DNA from: Xanthomonas pisi DSM 18956
GTDB taxonomy: Bacteria > Pseudomonadota > Gammaproteobacteria > Xanthomonadales > Xanthomonadaceae
Assembly (NCBI RefSeq): GCF_001010415.1
Contig: NZ_JPLE01000022.1
Span: forward strand, 1 to 64,000
Length of the DNA: 64,000 nt
Direction of reading: 5' to 3'
Shown: positions 25,935 through 34,238 of the stretch, piece after piece
Position numbering within the stretch: the stretch's first letter is position 1
How the letters are laid out: every line of letters begins with the position of its first letter
Made by a program: the position numbers and the translations under genes
Notes under the pieces: model-generated
The model's input: only the letters and a program-made list of their open reading frames with translations
Told to the model about the DNA's origin: nothing
Database searches by the model: none

Positions 25935-26873
25935 ATGCGCATGCTCATTCTCGGCGCCGGTGGCACCGGCGGTTACTTCGGCGGGCGGCTGGCGCAGGCC
26001 GGCGTGGACGTCACCTTCCTGGTGCGCGACGCGCGTGCGGCGCAGCTGCAGGCCGACGGCCTGCGCATCCGCAGCCCGCTGGGCGATGCGGATCTGCCGG
26101 TGGCGCATGTCACCGCGCAGAATTTGCCGGACTTGGTAGCGCAGCGGCCGTTCGATCTGGTGATCCTCAGCTGCAAGGCCTACGACCTGGACAGCGCGCT
26201 CGAGGCGATTGCACCGGCGGTCGGCGAGCACACCACGGTGTTGCCGATCCTCAATGGACTGCGCCATTACGCGGCGCTGGACGAACGCTTCGGTGCAGCG
26301 CGGGTACTGGGCGGGCTGTGCTTCATCAGCGCGACCAAGGGCGAGCATGGGGAGATCCTGCATCTGGGCAAGCCGGCGGCGATCACCTTCGGCGAGCGCG
26401 ATGGCAGTGCAGACGCGGCACGCGTGCAGGCATTTGCCGCCGCCTGCACGCAGGCGGGCATCGACCATGTGGCCAGCACGCAGATCGCGCAGGAACAATG
26501 GATCAAGTACAGCTTCCTCACCGCGCTGGCGGCAGCCACCTGCCTGATGCGTGCGCCGGTCGGGGCGATCGTGGCCACCGACGACGGCCGTGCGCTGATC
26601 AACGGCCTGTACAACGAATGCCTGTGGGCCGCCGACGCAGCCGGCCAGTCGATTCCGGAAGCCGCGCGCGCCAAGGCATTGCAGACGCTGTTGCAGGTCG
26701 ACTCGCCGTTGAAGGCCTCGATGCTGCGCGACCTGGAAGCCGGCCAGGACGTGGAAGCGGCGCAGATCGTCGGCGACATGCTCAGACGTGTGCGCGAGAC
26801 CGGCCGCAATGCGCCGTTGTTGATGGCCGCACACGTGCATCTGCAGGCATATCAGGTGCTGCGCCAGGCCTGA
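25935..26873 (+). CDS. panE: Ketopantoate reductase family protein (PanE/ApbA-like)
   Basis: A 312-residue NADPH-dependent reductase. The N-terminal Rossmann motif is LILGAGGTGGYFGGRL, followed by SCKAYDLDSAL and LPILNGLRHYAALDERFG (the conserved Asn of the NG motif). The C-terminal helical domain has TQIAQEQWIKYSFLTALAAA and ASMLRDLEAGQDVEAAQIVGDMLR. In pantoate synthesis it would reduce 2-dehydropantoate. The catalytic Lys (WIK) and Glu are kept, but the Asn expected four residues after the Lys in authentic PanE (WxKLxxN) reads Leu here, so it may be a paralogue with another 2-oxoacid substrate. The ATG is at 25935. Repeats flank both sides. Confidence 0.82.
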   Translation: MRMLILGAGGTGGYFGGRLAQAGVDVTFLVRDARAAQLQADGLRIRSPLGDADLPVAHVTAQNLPDLVAQRPFDLVILSCKAYDLDSALEAIAPAVGEHTTVLPILNGLRHYAALDERFGAARVLGGLCFISATKGEHGEILHLGKPAAITFGERDGSADAARVQAFAAACTQAGIDHVASTQIAQEQWIKYSFLTALAAATCLMRAPVGAIVATDDGRALINGLYNECLWAADAAGQSIPEAARAKALQTLLQVDSPLKASMLRDLEAGQDVEAAQIVGDMLRRVRETGRNAPLLMAAHVHLQAYQVLRQA

Positions 26874-26940
26874 CGCGGCCAGAGGGACGGCACTGGTGGG
26901 CGGCGTGACGCGACGGCGCCCCTCATCCGCCCTTCTGGCA

Positions 26941-26964
26941 CCTTCCCCCGCATGCGGGGGAAGG
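26941..26964. repeat. 24-bp perfect palindrome
   Basis: CCTTCCCCCGCA-TGCGGGGGAAGG is fully self-complementary, 67 nt after the panE-like stop. It is a member of the dispersed repeat family and could be a transcription barrier. Confidence 0.75.
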
Positions 26965-27002
26965 GAACGGGTGGTTCCATTGCATCGATTGCATCGCTGG
27001 AT

Positions 27003-27495
27003 ACCCCATCGCGCGACGCATGACCGCAGCACCATCAGGACACAACGCACACAGAAGCAATCCCTTCTACCGCACGCGGGAGAAGGTGGCGCGCAGCGCC
27101 GGATGAGGGTGGATACGGGCTGGGGATGCCGCATCGCGCGACGCATGACCGCAGCGCCATCACCACACAAGGCACACACGACCAATTCCTTCTCCCGCAA
27201 GCGGGAGAAGGTGGCGCGCAGCGCCGGATGAGGGTGGATGCCGGCCGGGGATGCCGCATCGCGCGACGCATGACCGCAGCGCCATCAGCACACAAGGCAC
27301 ACACGACCAATCCCTGCTCCCGCACGCGGGAGAAGGTGGCGCGCAGCGCCGGATGAGGGTGGATGCCGGCCGGGGATGCCGCATCGCGCGACGCATGACC
27401 GCAGCACCATCACCACACAAGGCACACGACCAATCCCTTCTCCCGCAAGCGGGAGAAGGTGGCGCGCAGCGCCGGATGAGGGTGGATGCCGGCTG
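27003..27495. repeat. Tandem array of four ~125-bp units
   Basis: Four head-to-tail copies begin near 27003, 27126, 27251 and 27376. Each runs from ATGCCGCATCGCGCGACGCA through GACCGCAGC, CACACAAGGCACAC and a CTTCTCCCGC/GCGGGAGAAG hairpin to GGTGGCGCGCAGCGCCGGATGAG. Copies 2 and 3 are nearly identical and the outer two are more diverged, as expected from unequal crossing-over. Short open frames through the array are repeat artefacts. Nothing else is evident between 26874 and 27715. Confidence 0.9.
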
Positions 27496-27715
27496 GGTTG
27501 ATCAGCACAAGGCCCCACCCACGTCCCCGGGCGCGTGATGGAAACTGCAACAACCAGGCATGGCCGCGCGCAGGCCTGGCGCGACCCCACTTCCCCATCC
27601 GCCCGGGTGGCTGCGTATAAGCTTGCAGTACACGACGCTCGTCATGTCGTTGCCTTCGCGCCATCACGACGCGGCGCCCACGATGCTCTGCGTCCCATCG
27701 CCCGCGTCGCCATCC

Positions 27716-28231
27716 ATGAAGCTGCTCAGCCACCTGTTCCGTGCCGGTCACTTCGTGATCCTGGCGTTCTTCGTGCTGTGCGCGGCGGGGCTGGTGGGAA
27801 TGGCCGGGTTGGAGTTGTGGCACGGCTTCACGCCGGGCGGCGACATGGTGGTGCGCGACCGCTTCAACGTGGTGCTGGAAGCCATCGGCCTGCTCACCGT
27901 GGCCTTGGTGACGCTGGAACTGGGCCAGACCATCTTCGAAGAAGAGATCCTGCGTGACGTCAAGGTCAGCGGCCCCACGCGGGTGCGGCGCTACCTGTCG
28001 CGGTTCTTCGTGGTGATCGTGATCGCGCTGGCGATCGAGACGCTGGTATCGATCTTCGAGCTGATGCACGACGACCCGGCCAAGCTGCCGTATGCCGCAG
28101 CGGTTGGCCTGTGCGCAGCGCTGCTGCTGATCGCCTGGGGGGTGTTCGTCAAACTCAATCGCAGCGCCGAGGAGCTGGAACCCGAAGCGATGGAAGAGAC
28201 CAAGCGCGAAGACCGCGAGGTCGAGGAATAA
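27716..28231 (+). CDS. PsiE-like small integral membrane protein
   Basis: A 171-residue inner-membrane protein with four hydrophobic segments: HFVILAFFVLCAAGLVGMAG, VVLEAIGLLTVALVTLEL, YLSRFFVVIVIALAIETLV and AAAVGLCAALLLIAWGVFV. A charged cytoplasmic loop (QTIFEEEILRDVKVSGPTRVRR) and an acidic tail (EELEPEAMEETKREDREVEE) are notable. The layout resembles the phosphate-starvation-inducible PsiE family, whose function is unknown. I chose the ATG at 27716, immediately before the first TM; upstream sequence reads as non-coding. It is convergent with the thioesterase gene, with 6 nt between stops. Confidence 0.65.
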   Translation: MKLLSHLFRAGHFVILAFFVLCAAGLVGMAGLELWHGFTPGGDMVVRDRFNVVLEAIGLLTVALVTLELGQTIFEEEILRDVKVSGPTRVRRYLSRFFVVIVIALAIETLVSIFELMHDDPAKLPYAAAVGLCAALLLIAWGVFVKLNRSAEELEPEAMEETKREDREVEE

Positions 28232-28237
28232 GCACCT

Positions 28238-28642
28238 TCAGCTGCTGACGGCTGGCAGCGGCGGCACCGAGGTCGGCTTGCCGTCAGCATCCAGGGCGAT
28301 CATCACGAAGTGCCCGCGTGTGCACAGCTCGCGCGCGCCGCTGAGCAGGTCTTCGGCGATCAGTTCCACTTCCACCTTGATCGAGCTGCGCCCCACCGAC
28401 ACCACCCGCGCGATGGTTTCCACCATCTGGCCCTGGCGGATCGGCAACTTGAAATCCACCTGGTCCGAACGCGCGGTCACCACCGCACGCCGCGCATAGC
28501 GCGAAGCGGCCAGAAACGCGGCCTTGTCCATCCACGCCAGCGCCTGGCCACCGAACAAGGTGCCCATATGATTGGTGTGGTTGGGGAACACGATCTCGGC
28601 CATGCGGGCCTCGATCGGTGCAACGGTGGTGGTGCTGGTCAT
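28238..28642 (-). CDS. Acyl-CoA thioesterase (hot-dog fold, YciA-like)
   Basis: A 134-residue cytosolic thioesterase. Core motifs: VFPNHTNHMGTLFGGQALAWMDKAA (family active-site region with N and H/G residues), VTARSDQVDFKLPIRQGQMVE and the beta strand VEVELIAEDLLSG. It hydrolyses acyl-CoAs to free acid and CoA, the usual YciA-type housekeeping role. The ATG at 28642 starts just before the conserved domain. It follows the DUF3592-like gene by 38 nt and may be in its operon. Confidence 0.9.
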   Translation of the reverse strand: MTSTTTVAPIEARMAEIVFPNHTNHMGTLFGGQALAWMDKAAFLAASRYARRAVVTARSDQVDFKLPIRQGQMVETIARVVSVGRSSIKVEVELIAEDLLSGARELCTRGHFVMIALDADGKPTSVPPLPAVSS

Positions 28643-28680
28643 GAAGGCGATACCGGAAGAAGGAAGGAAAGCCAGCCAGA

Positions 28681-29133
28681 TCAGCTGCGCAGTGTCGGCA
28701 GGAAACTCAAGTCCATGTGGTAGCGCGCCGGGCGCTGCGGATCGACGAAGATGCGCAGCTGCTGCCCATCGACCAGGAACGGCTGCGGATCGGTCCACAG
28801 GTTATCGCTGCGATACTCGGTCAACGTGTTGTGCGTGCGGTCGTGGCGCTGGGCCAGGATACGCAACGGGTGCACGCCGTTGACCTGCAAAGACGCATTG
28901 CGTTCGACGCACACGAAGCGGGCCTCCTCCACCGTGCCATACCGGCTCAACCACGCAGCACGCCGCGCATGCCAGACGCGATAACCGAGGATGCCGCCCC
29001 CCACGCCGCCGAACGCCACGCCCAGCAACAACAAGATCCAGCGCGCCTGATCGGGCAACAGCGCCGCACCGGTCAACAATCCCAGCCCCGCCAGCAGGAA
29101 GCTCCAGGCGACGATGGTGACCGTGGTATTCAC
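28681..29133 (-). CDS. Small membrane protein, DUF3592-like
   Basis: A 150-residue protein with two N-terminal membrane segments (TIVAWSFLLAGLGLLTGAALL and WILLLLGVAFGGVGGGILGY) and a soluble beta-rich domain (ARFVCVERNASLQVNGVHP, RILAQRHDRTHNTLTEYRSDNL, LRIFVDPQRPARYHMDLSFLP). This arrangement, with a PxxYxxDLSFLP ending, is typical of DUF3592-type proteins of unknown function. It lies 34 nt downstream of the thioredoxin gene, so it may be the tail of the nrd transcript. Confidence 0.7.
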   Translation of the reverse strand: MNTTVTIVAWSFLLAGLGLLTGAALLPDQARWILLLLGVAFGGVGGGILGYRVWHARRAAWLSRYGTVEEARFVCVERNASLQVNGVHPLRILAQRHDRTHNTLTEYRSDNLWTDPQPFLVDGQQLRIFVDPQRPARYHMDLSFLPTLRS

Positions 29134-29167
29134 CGGGCGCCTGGCATCGACCGAGCGCCCGTCACCA

Positions 29168-29497
29168 TCACAGGCCGCTGCGGACCGCCGCTTCCACCTG
29201 CGCCGGCGACTGGAAACCGGGCAGGCGCGCCACTTCGCTGCCGTCGCGGTACAGCGCCAGTGTTGGAGTCTGACGCAGGCCCAGGTCGCGGAAGAAATCC
29301 TCGCCCACCACTTCCAGCTTGACCTTCAACAAGGCCACACCTTCGGCGGCATCGCTGTTGGCGAACTTGTCCAGCGACATGTCGAGCATGCGACAGCCGG
29401 GGCAATTGTCCTTGTAGAAGTCCACCAGCGCGCGCGGGTGCGCGGCCAGGATCTGGGTGTAGTGCTCAGGCGACGTGACGGTAATGGTCTGCATCAT
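29168..29497 (-). CDS. Thioredoxin-family protein with CPGC motif
   Basis: A 109-residue thioredoxin-fold protein. LVDFYKDNCPGCRMLD holds the active-site Cys32 and Cys35, and LRQTPTLALYRDG carries the cis-proline. CPGC in place of the CGPC of thioredoxin should alter redox potential. Either of two adjacent ATGs (29497 or 29494) may start it. The gene begins 32 nt inside the flavodoxin gene, so the two are translationally coupled, and both follow nrdAB. I infer that it recycles the C-terminal cysteines of NrdA in the manner of NrdH, although it is longer than NrdH. Confidence 0.87.
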   Translation of the reverse strand: MMQTITVTSPEHYTQILAAHPRALVDFYKDNCPGCRMLDMSLDKFANSDAAEGVALLKVKLEVVGEDFFRDLGLRQTPTLALYRDGSEVARLPGFQSPAQVEAAVRSGL

Positions 29498-29951
29498 GGG
29501 GATCGTGTGTGCATTGGGCCAGGACCTCGTCGGTCCAGGCGGCGATGGCCTGCGCGTCGCGCTGGCCGTGGGGCATCTGTTCGATGGTCAAACGCGGAAA
29601 CGGGCTGGCGAAGAACTGTGCGATGCGATGCACCGCACCGCAAAAATAGTCCTCGCCCCACTGCGTTTCGCCTGTGCCGAACACGGCCACCTGCGGTGGC
29701 TTGCCCAGCGTTTCAACCAACTCGACGATAAAACGTTTCATCTCCGACGGCGTACGGCCACCGTTGTCGGTCCAGCTACCGAGCAGAAACAGTTCGTACT
29801 GCCCCGGCGCATGCGGCACCTGTTCCAGCCGCTGCACATCGGTCTCCAGCCAGGTCACCGTGTGCCCGGCCGCCTCACAGTGCAGCGCGACACTGCGCGC
29901 CACATCACGCGTGTTGCCGCTCAACGATGCCAGGGCCAGCAGGATGTTCAT
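29466..29951 (-). CDS. Flavodoxin
   Basis: A 161-residue FMN protein. The phosphate-binding loop is LALASLSGNTRDVARSVALHC. YELFLLGSWTDNGGRTPSEMKRFI and VAVFGTGETQWGEDYFCGAV form the two isoalloxazine-binding loops. The ATG at 29951 starts directly at the flavodoxin fold. It lies between nrdB and a thioredoxin gene, suggesting it supplies electrons to ribonucleotide reductase or to its radical cofactor assembly, as NrdI does in class Ib systems. It is larger than NrdI and reads as a true flavodoxin, so identity with NrdI is not claimed. The ferredoxin/flavodoxin reductase at 23139 could reduce it. Confidence 0.87.
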   Translation of the reverse strand: MNILLALASLSGNTRDVARSVALHCEAAGHTVTWLETDVQRLEQVPHAPGQYELFLLGSWTDNGGRTPSEMKRFIVELVETLGKPPQVAVFGTGETQWGEDYFCGAVHRIAQFFASPFPRLTIEQMPHGQRDAQAIAAWTDEVLAQCTHDPHDADHYRHVA

Positions 29952-29996
29952 GGGGCGGGGATTTTGGCAGTCGTGATTATGGATTCGTCTAAAGCA

Positions 29997-30077
29997 GGGA
30001 TTGGAGAGTCGAAGTGGAGATTCGCCAAAGCACATCAAGTTGCTGTTGCAAATCCCGCCTACCCACTCTCCAATCCC
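29997..30077. repeat. Inverted repeat between nrdB and flavodoxin gene
   Basis: GGGATTGGAGAGT (29997-30009) and ACTCTCCAATCCC (30065-30077) are perfect 13-bp arms 55 nt apart. Nearby GGATTCG and GAATCCCAAATCCCGAAT stretches extend the similarity. It looks like a miniature REP-type element and may separate nrdAB expression from the flavodoxin gene. Confidence 0.7.
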
Positions 30078-30152
30078 GGATCTTGATGATTCGTAAAGCG
30101 CATCGATGCGGCTGCGACGAATCCCAAATCCCGAATACCTAATCCCGGCTCC

Positions 30153-31196
30153 TCACAGATCGTCGAAGCCGTTATCCGAGTTGGTCTTCTTGTACGAGGC
30201 ATTGCGCATTTCGAAGAAGTCGGTCTTGGTCTCGGTGAAGTTGTCGGCGTAGGCCTTGATCCACGGCATCACGTTGTCGTTGGCGCCTTCGTACAGCTTC
30301 TCGATGCCGAGCATGCCGGCCATCTTGTTGGCGCGGTACTTCACGTAGCGGATCATCTCGTCCACGTCGATGCCGTCGATGCCGTCCAGCACTTCGGCGG
30401 TCCACACCGTTTCCAGGTCGATCGCGTGCTCGAAGGCCTTGTGCACGTAATCGGTGAGCTGATCGCCCTGCAGCGCCTGGTTCTCGCCGATGATGGCGCG
30501 AATCAGCTCGCTGATGAACTTGGAATGGGCCAGCTCGTCGCGGTTGATGAAGCTGATGATCTTGCCGGTGCCGGTCATGCGGTTCTGGCGGACCAGATTG
30601 TAGAAATACGCAAAGCCGGAATAGAAGTTGATGCCTTCCAGGATCGAGGACTGGATCAGCGCGCGAATCAGCGTTTCGGCCGTCTTGTCGCGCATGAAGT
30701 CTTCGTAGGCGCCCATGATCGGCGCATTGCGCTTGATGATGGTCGGATGCGTGCGCGCGATCTCGAACACGCGGTTCTGGTCGGCCAGGCCGGTGATCGA
30801 GGCCAGCACGTAGCTATAGCTCTCGTTATGGATCACTTCCTGCTGGCCGATGATCGCGGCATTGGCATGCGCGGCCGGGTCGGTGATGTATTCGGCCACG
30901 TTGTAGATGAAGCGCGTCTGCGGCGAATCCAGCGTGGCCAGCAGGCCGATGATCGAGTCGTAGGCGTTCTTTTCGCGCGCCGACAGCTCGTTGTACTGGC
31001 GTGCGTCGCCCTTCATGTCCACTTCGTCGGGGATCCAGAAGTTGGTCGACAGTTCCTTGTACGCCCGATAGAAAGACGGGTACGGGATGTCGTTCCAGTT
31101 GAGGATGCCGGAGGTCTCGCCATTGATGATGGCGGTGGAGCGATTGGGGTGACGCGGCTCCAGGATCTTGATGCGTTCAAGCGGTGTTGCGGACAT
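30153..31196 (-). CDS. nrdB: Ribonucleoside-diphosphate reductase beta subunit
   Basis: A 347-residue R2 protein carrying the di-iron tyrosyl-radical cofactor. Ligands visible in order: Asp in LLATLDSPQ; Glu and His in QQEVIHNESYSY, with the radical Tyr four residues after the His; Glu in SSILEGINF; Glu and His in RDELAHSKF. The C-terminus ENGFDDL-like acidic tail (SDNGFDDL) docks on NrdA. The ATG at 31196 gives MSATPLERIKILEPRHPN. It lies 181 nt after nrdA, with stem-loops in the gap. All catalytic residues are intact. Confidence 0.97.
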   Translation of the reverse strand: MSATPLERIKILEPRHPNRSTAIINGETSGILNWNDIPYPSFYRAYKELSTNFWIPDEVDMKGDARQYNELSAREKNAYDSIIGLLATLDSPQTRFIYNVAEYITDPAAHANAAIIGQQEVIHNESYSYVLASITGLADQNRVFEIARTHPTIIKRNAPIMGAYEDFMRDKTAETLIRALIQSSILEGINFYSGFAYFYNLVRQNRMTGTGKIISFINRDELAHSKFISELIRAIIGENQALQGDQLTDYVHKAFEHAIDLETVWTAEVLDGIDGIDVDEMIRYVKYRANKMAGMLGIEKLYEGANDNVMPWIKAYADNFTETKTDFFEMRNASYKKTNSDNGFDDL

Positions 31197-31272
31197 GTGG
31201 GTCTCTACTCGTGTTCCGGGCAGTCGCCCGCGTGTGGCGCGGGGACGGCGGCAGCAATTGTTCTGGAGAAAA

Positions 31273-31351
31273 GCCCCCTGAGTCAGGGGGCGCGCCGAAG
31301 GCGCGGGGTGTGGGAGCTGATGAAGCAGGGTCCACGGTTCGCAACGCGAAC
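31273..31351 (-). other. Three stem-loops in the nrdA-nrdB spacer
   Basis: GCCCCCTG-AGT-CAGGGGGC (31273-31291), GCGCC-GAA-GGCGC (31292-31304) and GTTCGC-AAC-GCGAAC (31337-31351). They fill the otherwise empty 181-nt spacer and may set the nrdA:nrdB ratio by RNA processing or partial termination. Confidence 0.6.
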
Positions 31352-31377
31352 TGTGGGAGCGAAAGCGCGAATGCGCT

Positions 31378-33876
31378 TTAGCTACTGCACCACTCGCACT
31401 CACTGATATCGATATCGTTGGAACGCACGTAGTACGTGGTCTTCAGGCCTTCGCGCCAGGCGGTCATGTGCAGGTCCAGCAGCGTGCTCGCGCGGATGGT
31501 GCTGGGCACGTAGAAGTTGAAGCTGATCGACTGGTCGACGTGGCGCTGGCGACGCGCGTTCTGACGCACGCTGGCGAACTGGTCGACCTTGTAGGCGCCC
31601 TTCTCGTAGTACGGCCAGGTTTCCAGCGACAGGCCCGGAGCGGCGACCGGACGACGGAAGTCCTTCTTCTCTTCGTAATAGAACGCGCTGTAGATCGGGT
31701 CGATCGAGGCGGTGGAACCGGCGATCTGCGCGGTGCTCATGTTCGGCGCCACCGCCAGCATCCAGGCATTGCGCACGCCATTGACCGACACCTGCGCCGA
31801 CAGCTCCAGCCACTGCGGGCTGTTGTAGTCACGCGCACGGAAGTACTCGCCGTTGTGCCAGTCGCTGCCGCGGAACACGCTGTAGGTGCCCTTTTCCTTG
31901 GCCAGCTCCATGCTCGCCTGGATGGTCAGGTAGTTGATGCGCTCGTACAGTTCGTCGCTGTAATCCTCCGCTTCCTTGGCGTTCCAATGGATGGCCTTCT
32001 GCGCGAGCAGATGGTGCCAGCCGAAGGTGCCCAGGCCGATGGCGCGGTACTTCTGGTTGGTGATGGTGGCCTGCGGCACCGGCAACTGGTTCAGATCGAT
32101 CACGTTGTCGAGCATGCGCACCTGGATCGGGATCAGCCGCTCCAGCACGTCGGCGCCCAGCAGATCGGCCTGGTCGTCCTGCGCGATGATCGCGCGGCCA
32201 AGGTTGATCGAGGACAGATTGCAGACCACGAAGTCGCCGGCCTTCTTGGTGGTGACGATCTGATTGCCGCTGATGATCTCCTGCATCATCCGCGTCGGGC
32301 TCATGTTCTGCAGGATCTCGGTGCACAGGTTGGACGAATAGACCATGCCCTCGTGCTTGTTCGGATTCTTGCGATTGACTTCATCGCGATAGAACATGAA
32401 CGGGTTACCGGTTTCCAGCTGGCTGACCATGATCCGCTTGAAGATCTCGATCGCCTTGACCGTCTTGCGCGTGATGCGCTCGTCGGCCACGACTTCTTCG
32501 TACTTGCGACGGAAGCTGCTGTTGGCGTCGCCCTTCTTCTCGTCGTAGAAATCCTGCAGGTACCAGCCCTTGATCCGCTTCACTTCGTGCGGATCGAACA
32601 GGTACCAGTCACCGCGACGCTCGACCGCTTCCATGAACAGGTCGGGGATGCACACCGAGGTGAACACGTCGTGCGCGCGCAGGCGTTGGTCGCCGTTGTT
32701 CAGGCGCAGATCCAGGAACGACTCGATGTCGCGGTGGAAGATGTCCAGGTAGACCGCGATGGCGCCCTTGCGCTGGCCCAGCTGATCCACCGACACCGCA
32801 GTGTTGTTGAGCTGCTTGATCCACGGCACCACGCCGCCGGAGGAATTGGACACGCCGCGGATCGCCGAACCGGACGAACGCACATAGCCCAGGTACGCAC
32901 CGACGCCGCCGCCGTGCTTGGACACGCGCGCCACGTCGGTGTTGGAGTCGTAGATGCCCTGCAGGCTGTCGTCGACGGTGTCGATGAAGCAGCTCGACAG
33001 CTGCCCGCCGACCTTGCCGGCGTTGGCCAGGGTCGGGGTCGCCACGGTCATGTACAGGTTGGACAGCGCCCAGTAGGCCTCGCCCACCAGCTGCATGCGG
33101 CGCTCGCGGCTGCCCTTGCCGGTGCCGATCTCGTCCTGCATCAGGTACAGCGCGATGGTCAGCCAGCGCTCCTGCGGCAGCTCGAACACGCCGCGCGAGT
33201 TGTCGGTGGCCAGGTAGCGCGTAGCCAGCAGGTACAGGCCGTTGTAGGCGAACAGCTTGTCGCGCTCGGGCTCGATCATCTTGCCGGCTTCGATCAGCTC
33301 GTCCTTGGAATAGCGGCGCAGGATGTCGTTGGAATAGACATTGCGGTCGGCCAGGCTTTCCTGCAGGCCGACAAACGAGCCGTACTTCTGGCTGGCGTCA
33401 TAGAAGCGGTTGCGGCTGGCGCGCTTGTACAGGCGGCGCAGATACAGGCGCGCGGCGAAGTGTTCCCACTCCGGCGTGGTCAGATCGACGCGGGCTTCGG
33501 CCTCGCGGATCAGATGGTCGACCAGGTCGTCGGCGTTGACGCTGTCCTTGCGCTCGACAAAGCCGAACACAGAGCGCTTGTAGTCGGCCACGTCCAGTTG
33601 CGGGAACTCGGCATGGATCTGGTCGATCGCGCGATCCAGGCGCTGCGCCTCGAACGGAATCTTGCGGTTGCCGGCTTCCTTGGTGATCCAGGTGGCGACG
33701 GCTTGTTCTTCGATGGTCTGTGCGTGCATTGCAATGGCTTGGCGGGGGGGCGGCACGACGTCCGACGGGTCGGTCAACTCCGGCGCGCCGCAACCGGGCG
33801 CGCTGACACTGGCGGGAACGCTGGGTGTGGCTAGGGTACCGGCGGCGATCGCGGCAAGGGTGTCGTTGGTGGTCAT
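31378..33876 (-). CDS. nrdA: Ribonucleoside-diphosphate reductase alpha subunit (class I)
   Basis: An 832-residue catalytic subunit that reduces NDPs to dNDPs. After a Pro/Ala-rich N-terminal tail, an ATP-cone (about residues 55-150, ITKEAGNRKIPFEAQRLDRA) provides overall activity control. Active-site Cys residues are seen in GGQLSSCFID, SSNLCTEIL (with Asn and Glu) and VVCNLSSINLG. The redox tail is ECEWCSS (Cys827, Cys830). GGAGG lies 6 nt before the ATG at 33876. It is followed by nrdB, flavodoxin and thioredoxin genes. The promoter and NrdR-like boxes lie about 360 nt upstream (34239-34286), leaving a long leader. Confidence 0.97.
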   Translation of the reverse strand: MTTNDTLAAIAAGTLATPSVPASVSAPGCGAPELTDPSDVVPPPRQAIAMHAQTIEEQAVATWITKEAGNRKIPFEAQRLDRAIDQIHAEFPQLDVADYKRSVFGFVERKDSVNADDLVDHLIREAEARVDLTTPEWEHFAARLYLRRLYKRASRNRFYDASQKYGSFVGLQESLADRNVYSNDILRRYSKDELIEAGKMIEPERDKLFAYNGLYLLATRYLATDNSRGVFELPQERWLTIALYLMQDEIGTGKGSRERRMQLVGEAYWALSNLYMTVATPTLANAGKVGGQLSSCFIDTVDDSLQGIYDSNTDVARVSKHGGGVGAYLGYVRSSGSAIRGVSNSSGGVVPWIKQLNNTAVSVDQLGQRKGAIAVYLDIFHRDIESFLDLRLNNGDQRLRAHDVFTSVCIPDLFMEAVERRGDWYLFDPHEVKRIKGWYLQDFYDEKKGDANSSFRRKYEEVVADERITRKTVKAIEIFKRIMVSQLETGNPFMFYRDEVNRKNPNKHEGMVYSSNLCTEILQNMSPTRMMQEIISGNQIVTTKKAGDFVVCNLSSINLGRAIIAQDDQADLLGADVLERLIPIQVRMLDNVIDLNQLPVPQATITNQKYRAIGLGTFGWHHLLAQKAIHWNAKEAEDYSDELYERINYLTIQASMELAKEKGTYSVFRGSDWHNGEYFRARDYNSPQWLELSAQVSVNGVRNAWMLAVAPNMSTAQIAGSTASIDPIYSAFYYEEKKDFRRPVAAPGLSLETWPYYEKGAYKVDQFASVRQNARRQRHVDQSISFNFYVPSTIRASTLLDLHMTAWREGLKTTYYVRSNDIDISECEWCSS

Positions 33877-34238
33877 GCGTCCTCCATGCGTAGGCACACG
33901 AACCCGCTGGGGACGGGCTGCGGCCGGTTCCGGACTCCCTGGACAGCGATGACGGTGCGCGACGACCAGCACGCAAGACCCACGGTCTGCGGCGGCATCG
34001 CCTTCACCAGCCATCTCCTTACCGGAGATTCCACGGCCGCCACCACGCGGTGTGCTGTCGCGCAGTGGTCGGTGGCGAAACAACCGCGGCGCAACGAGAC
34101 CACGCCGCCCGCTCCAGGCGACGCCCGGATGGCTGTGATCGTTCGTCGCTGCCGCCGCGGAGAGGCGTTTGATTGGCAACCTGCTGCAAATCAATGCTCT
34201 CACTGGTCCGGACGCCTTGGGCGACCAACCACCGACTG
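33877..34238 (-). other. Long untranslated leader of nrdA
   Basis: If transcription starts from the promoter at 34243-34271, about 360 nt precede the nrdA ATG. The frame open through it is Arg/Pro-rich and unlike a protein. I see no known riboswitch signature, and I cannot fold it reliably by eye. Confidence 0.45.

Noticed and set aside
27003-27495. CRISPR array
   Set aside because: The units are 125 bp with no short repeat/unique spacer alternation, and no cas genes are present.
26896-27538. Several short open frames through the tandem repeats
   Set aside because: They are identical translations of the repeat unit in different frames, not genes.
29466-29951. NrdI assignment for the flavodoxin
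   Set aside because: The protein is longer and has ordinary flavodoxin FMN loops, and the RNR is not clearly class Ib.
31468-33834. A roughly 790-codon open frame antisense to nrdA
   Set aside because: Same GC-driven artefact; nrdA on the other strand has all catalytic residues.
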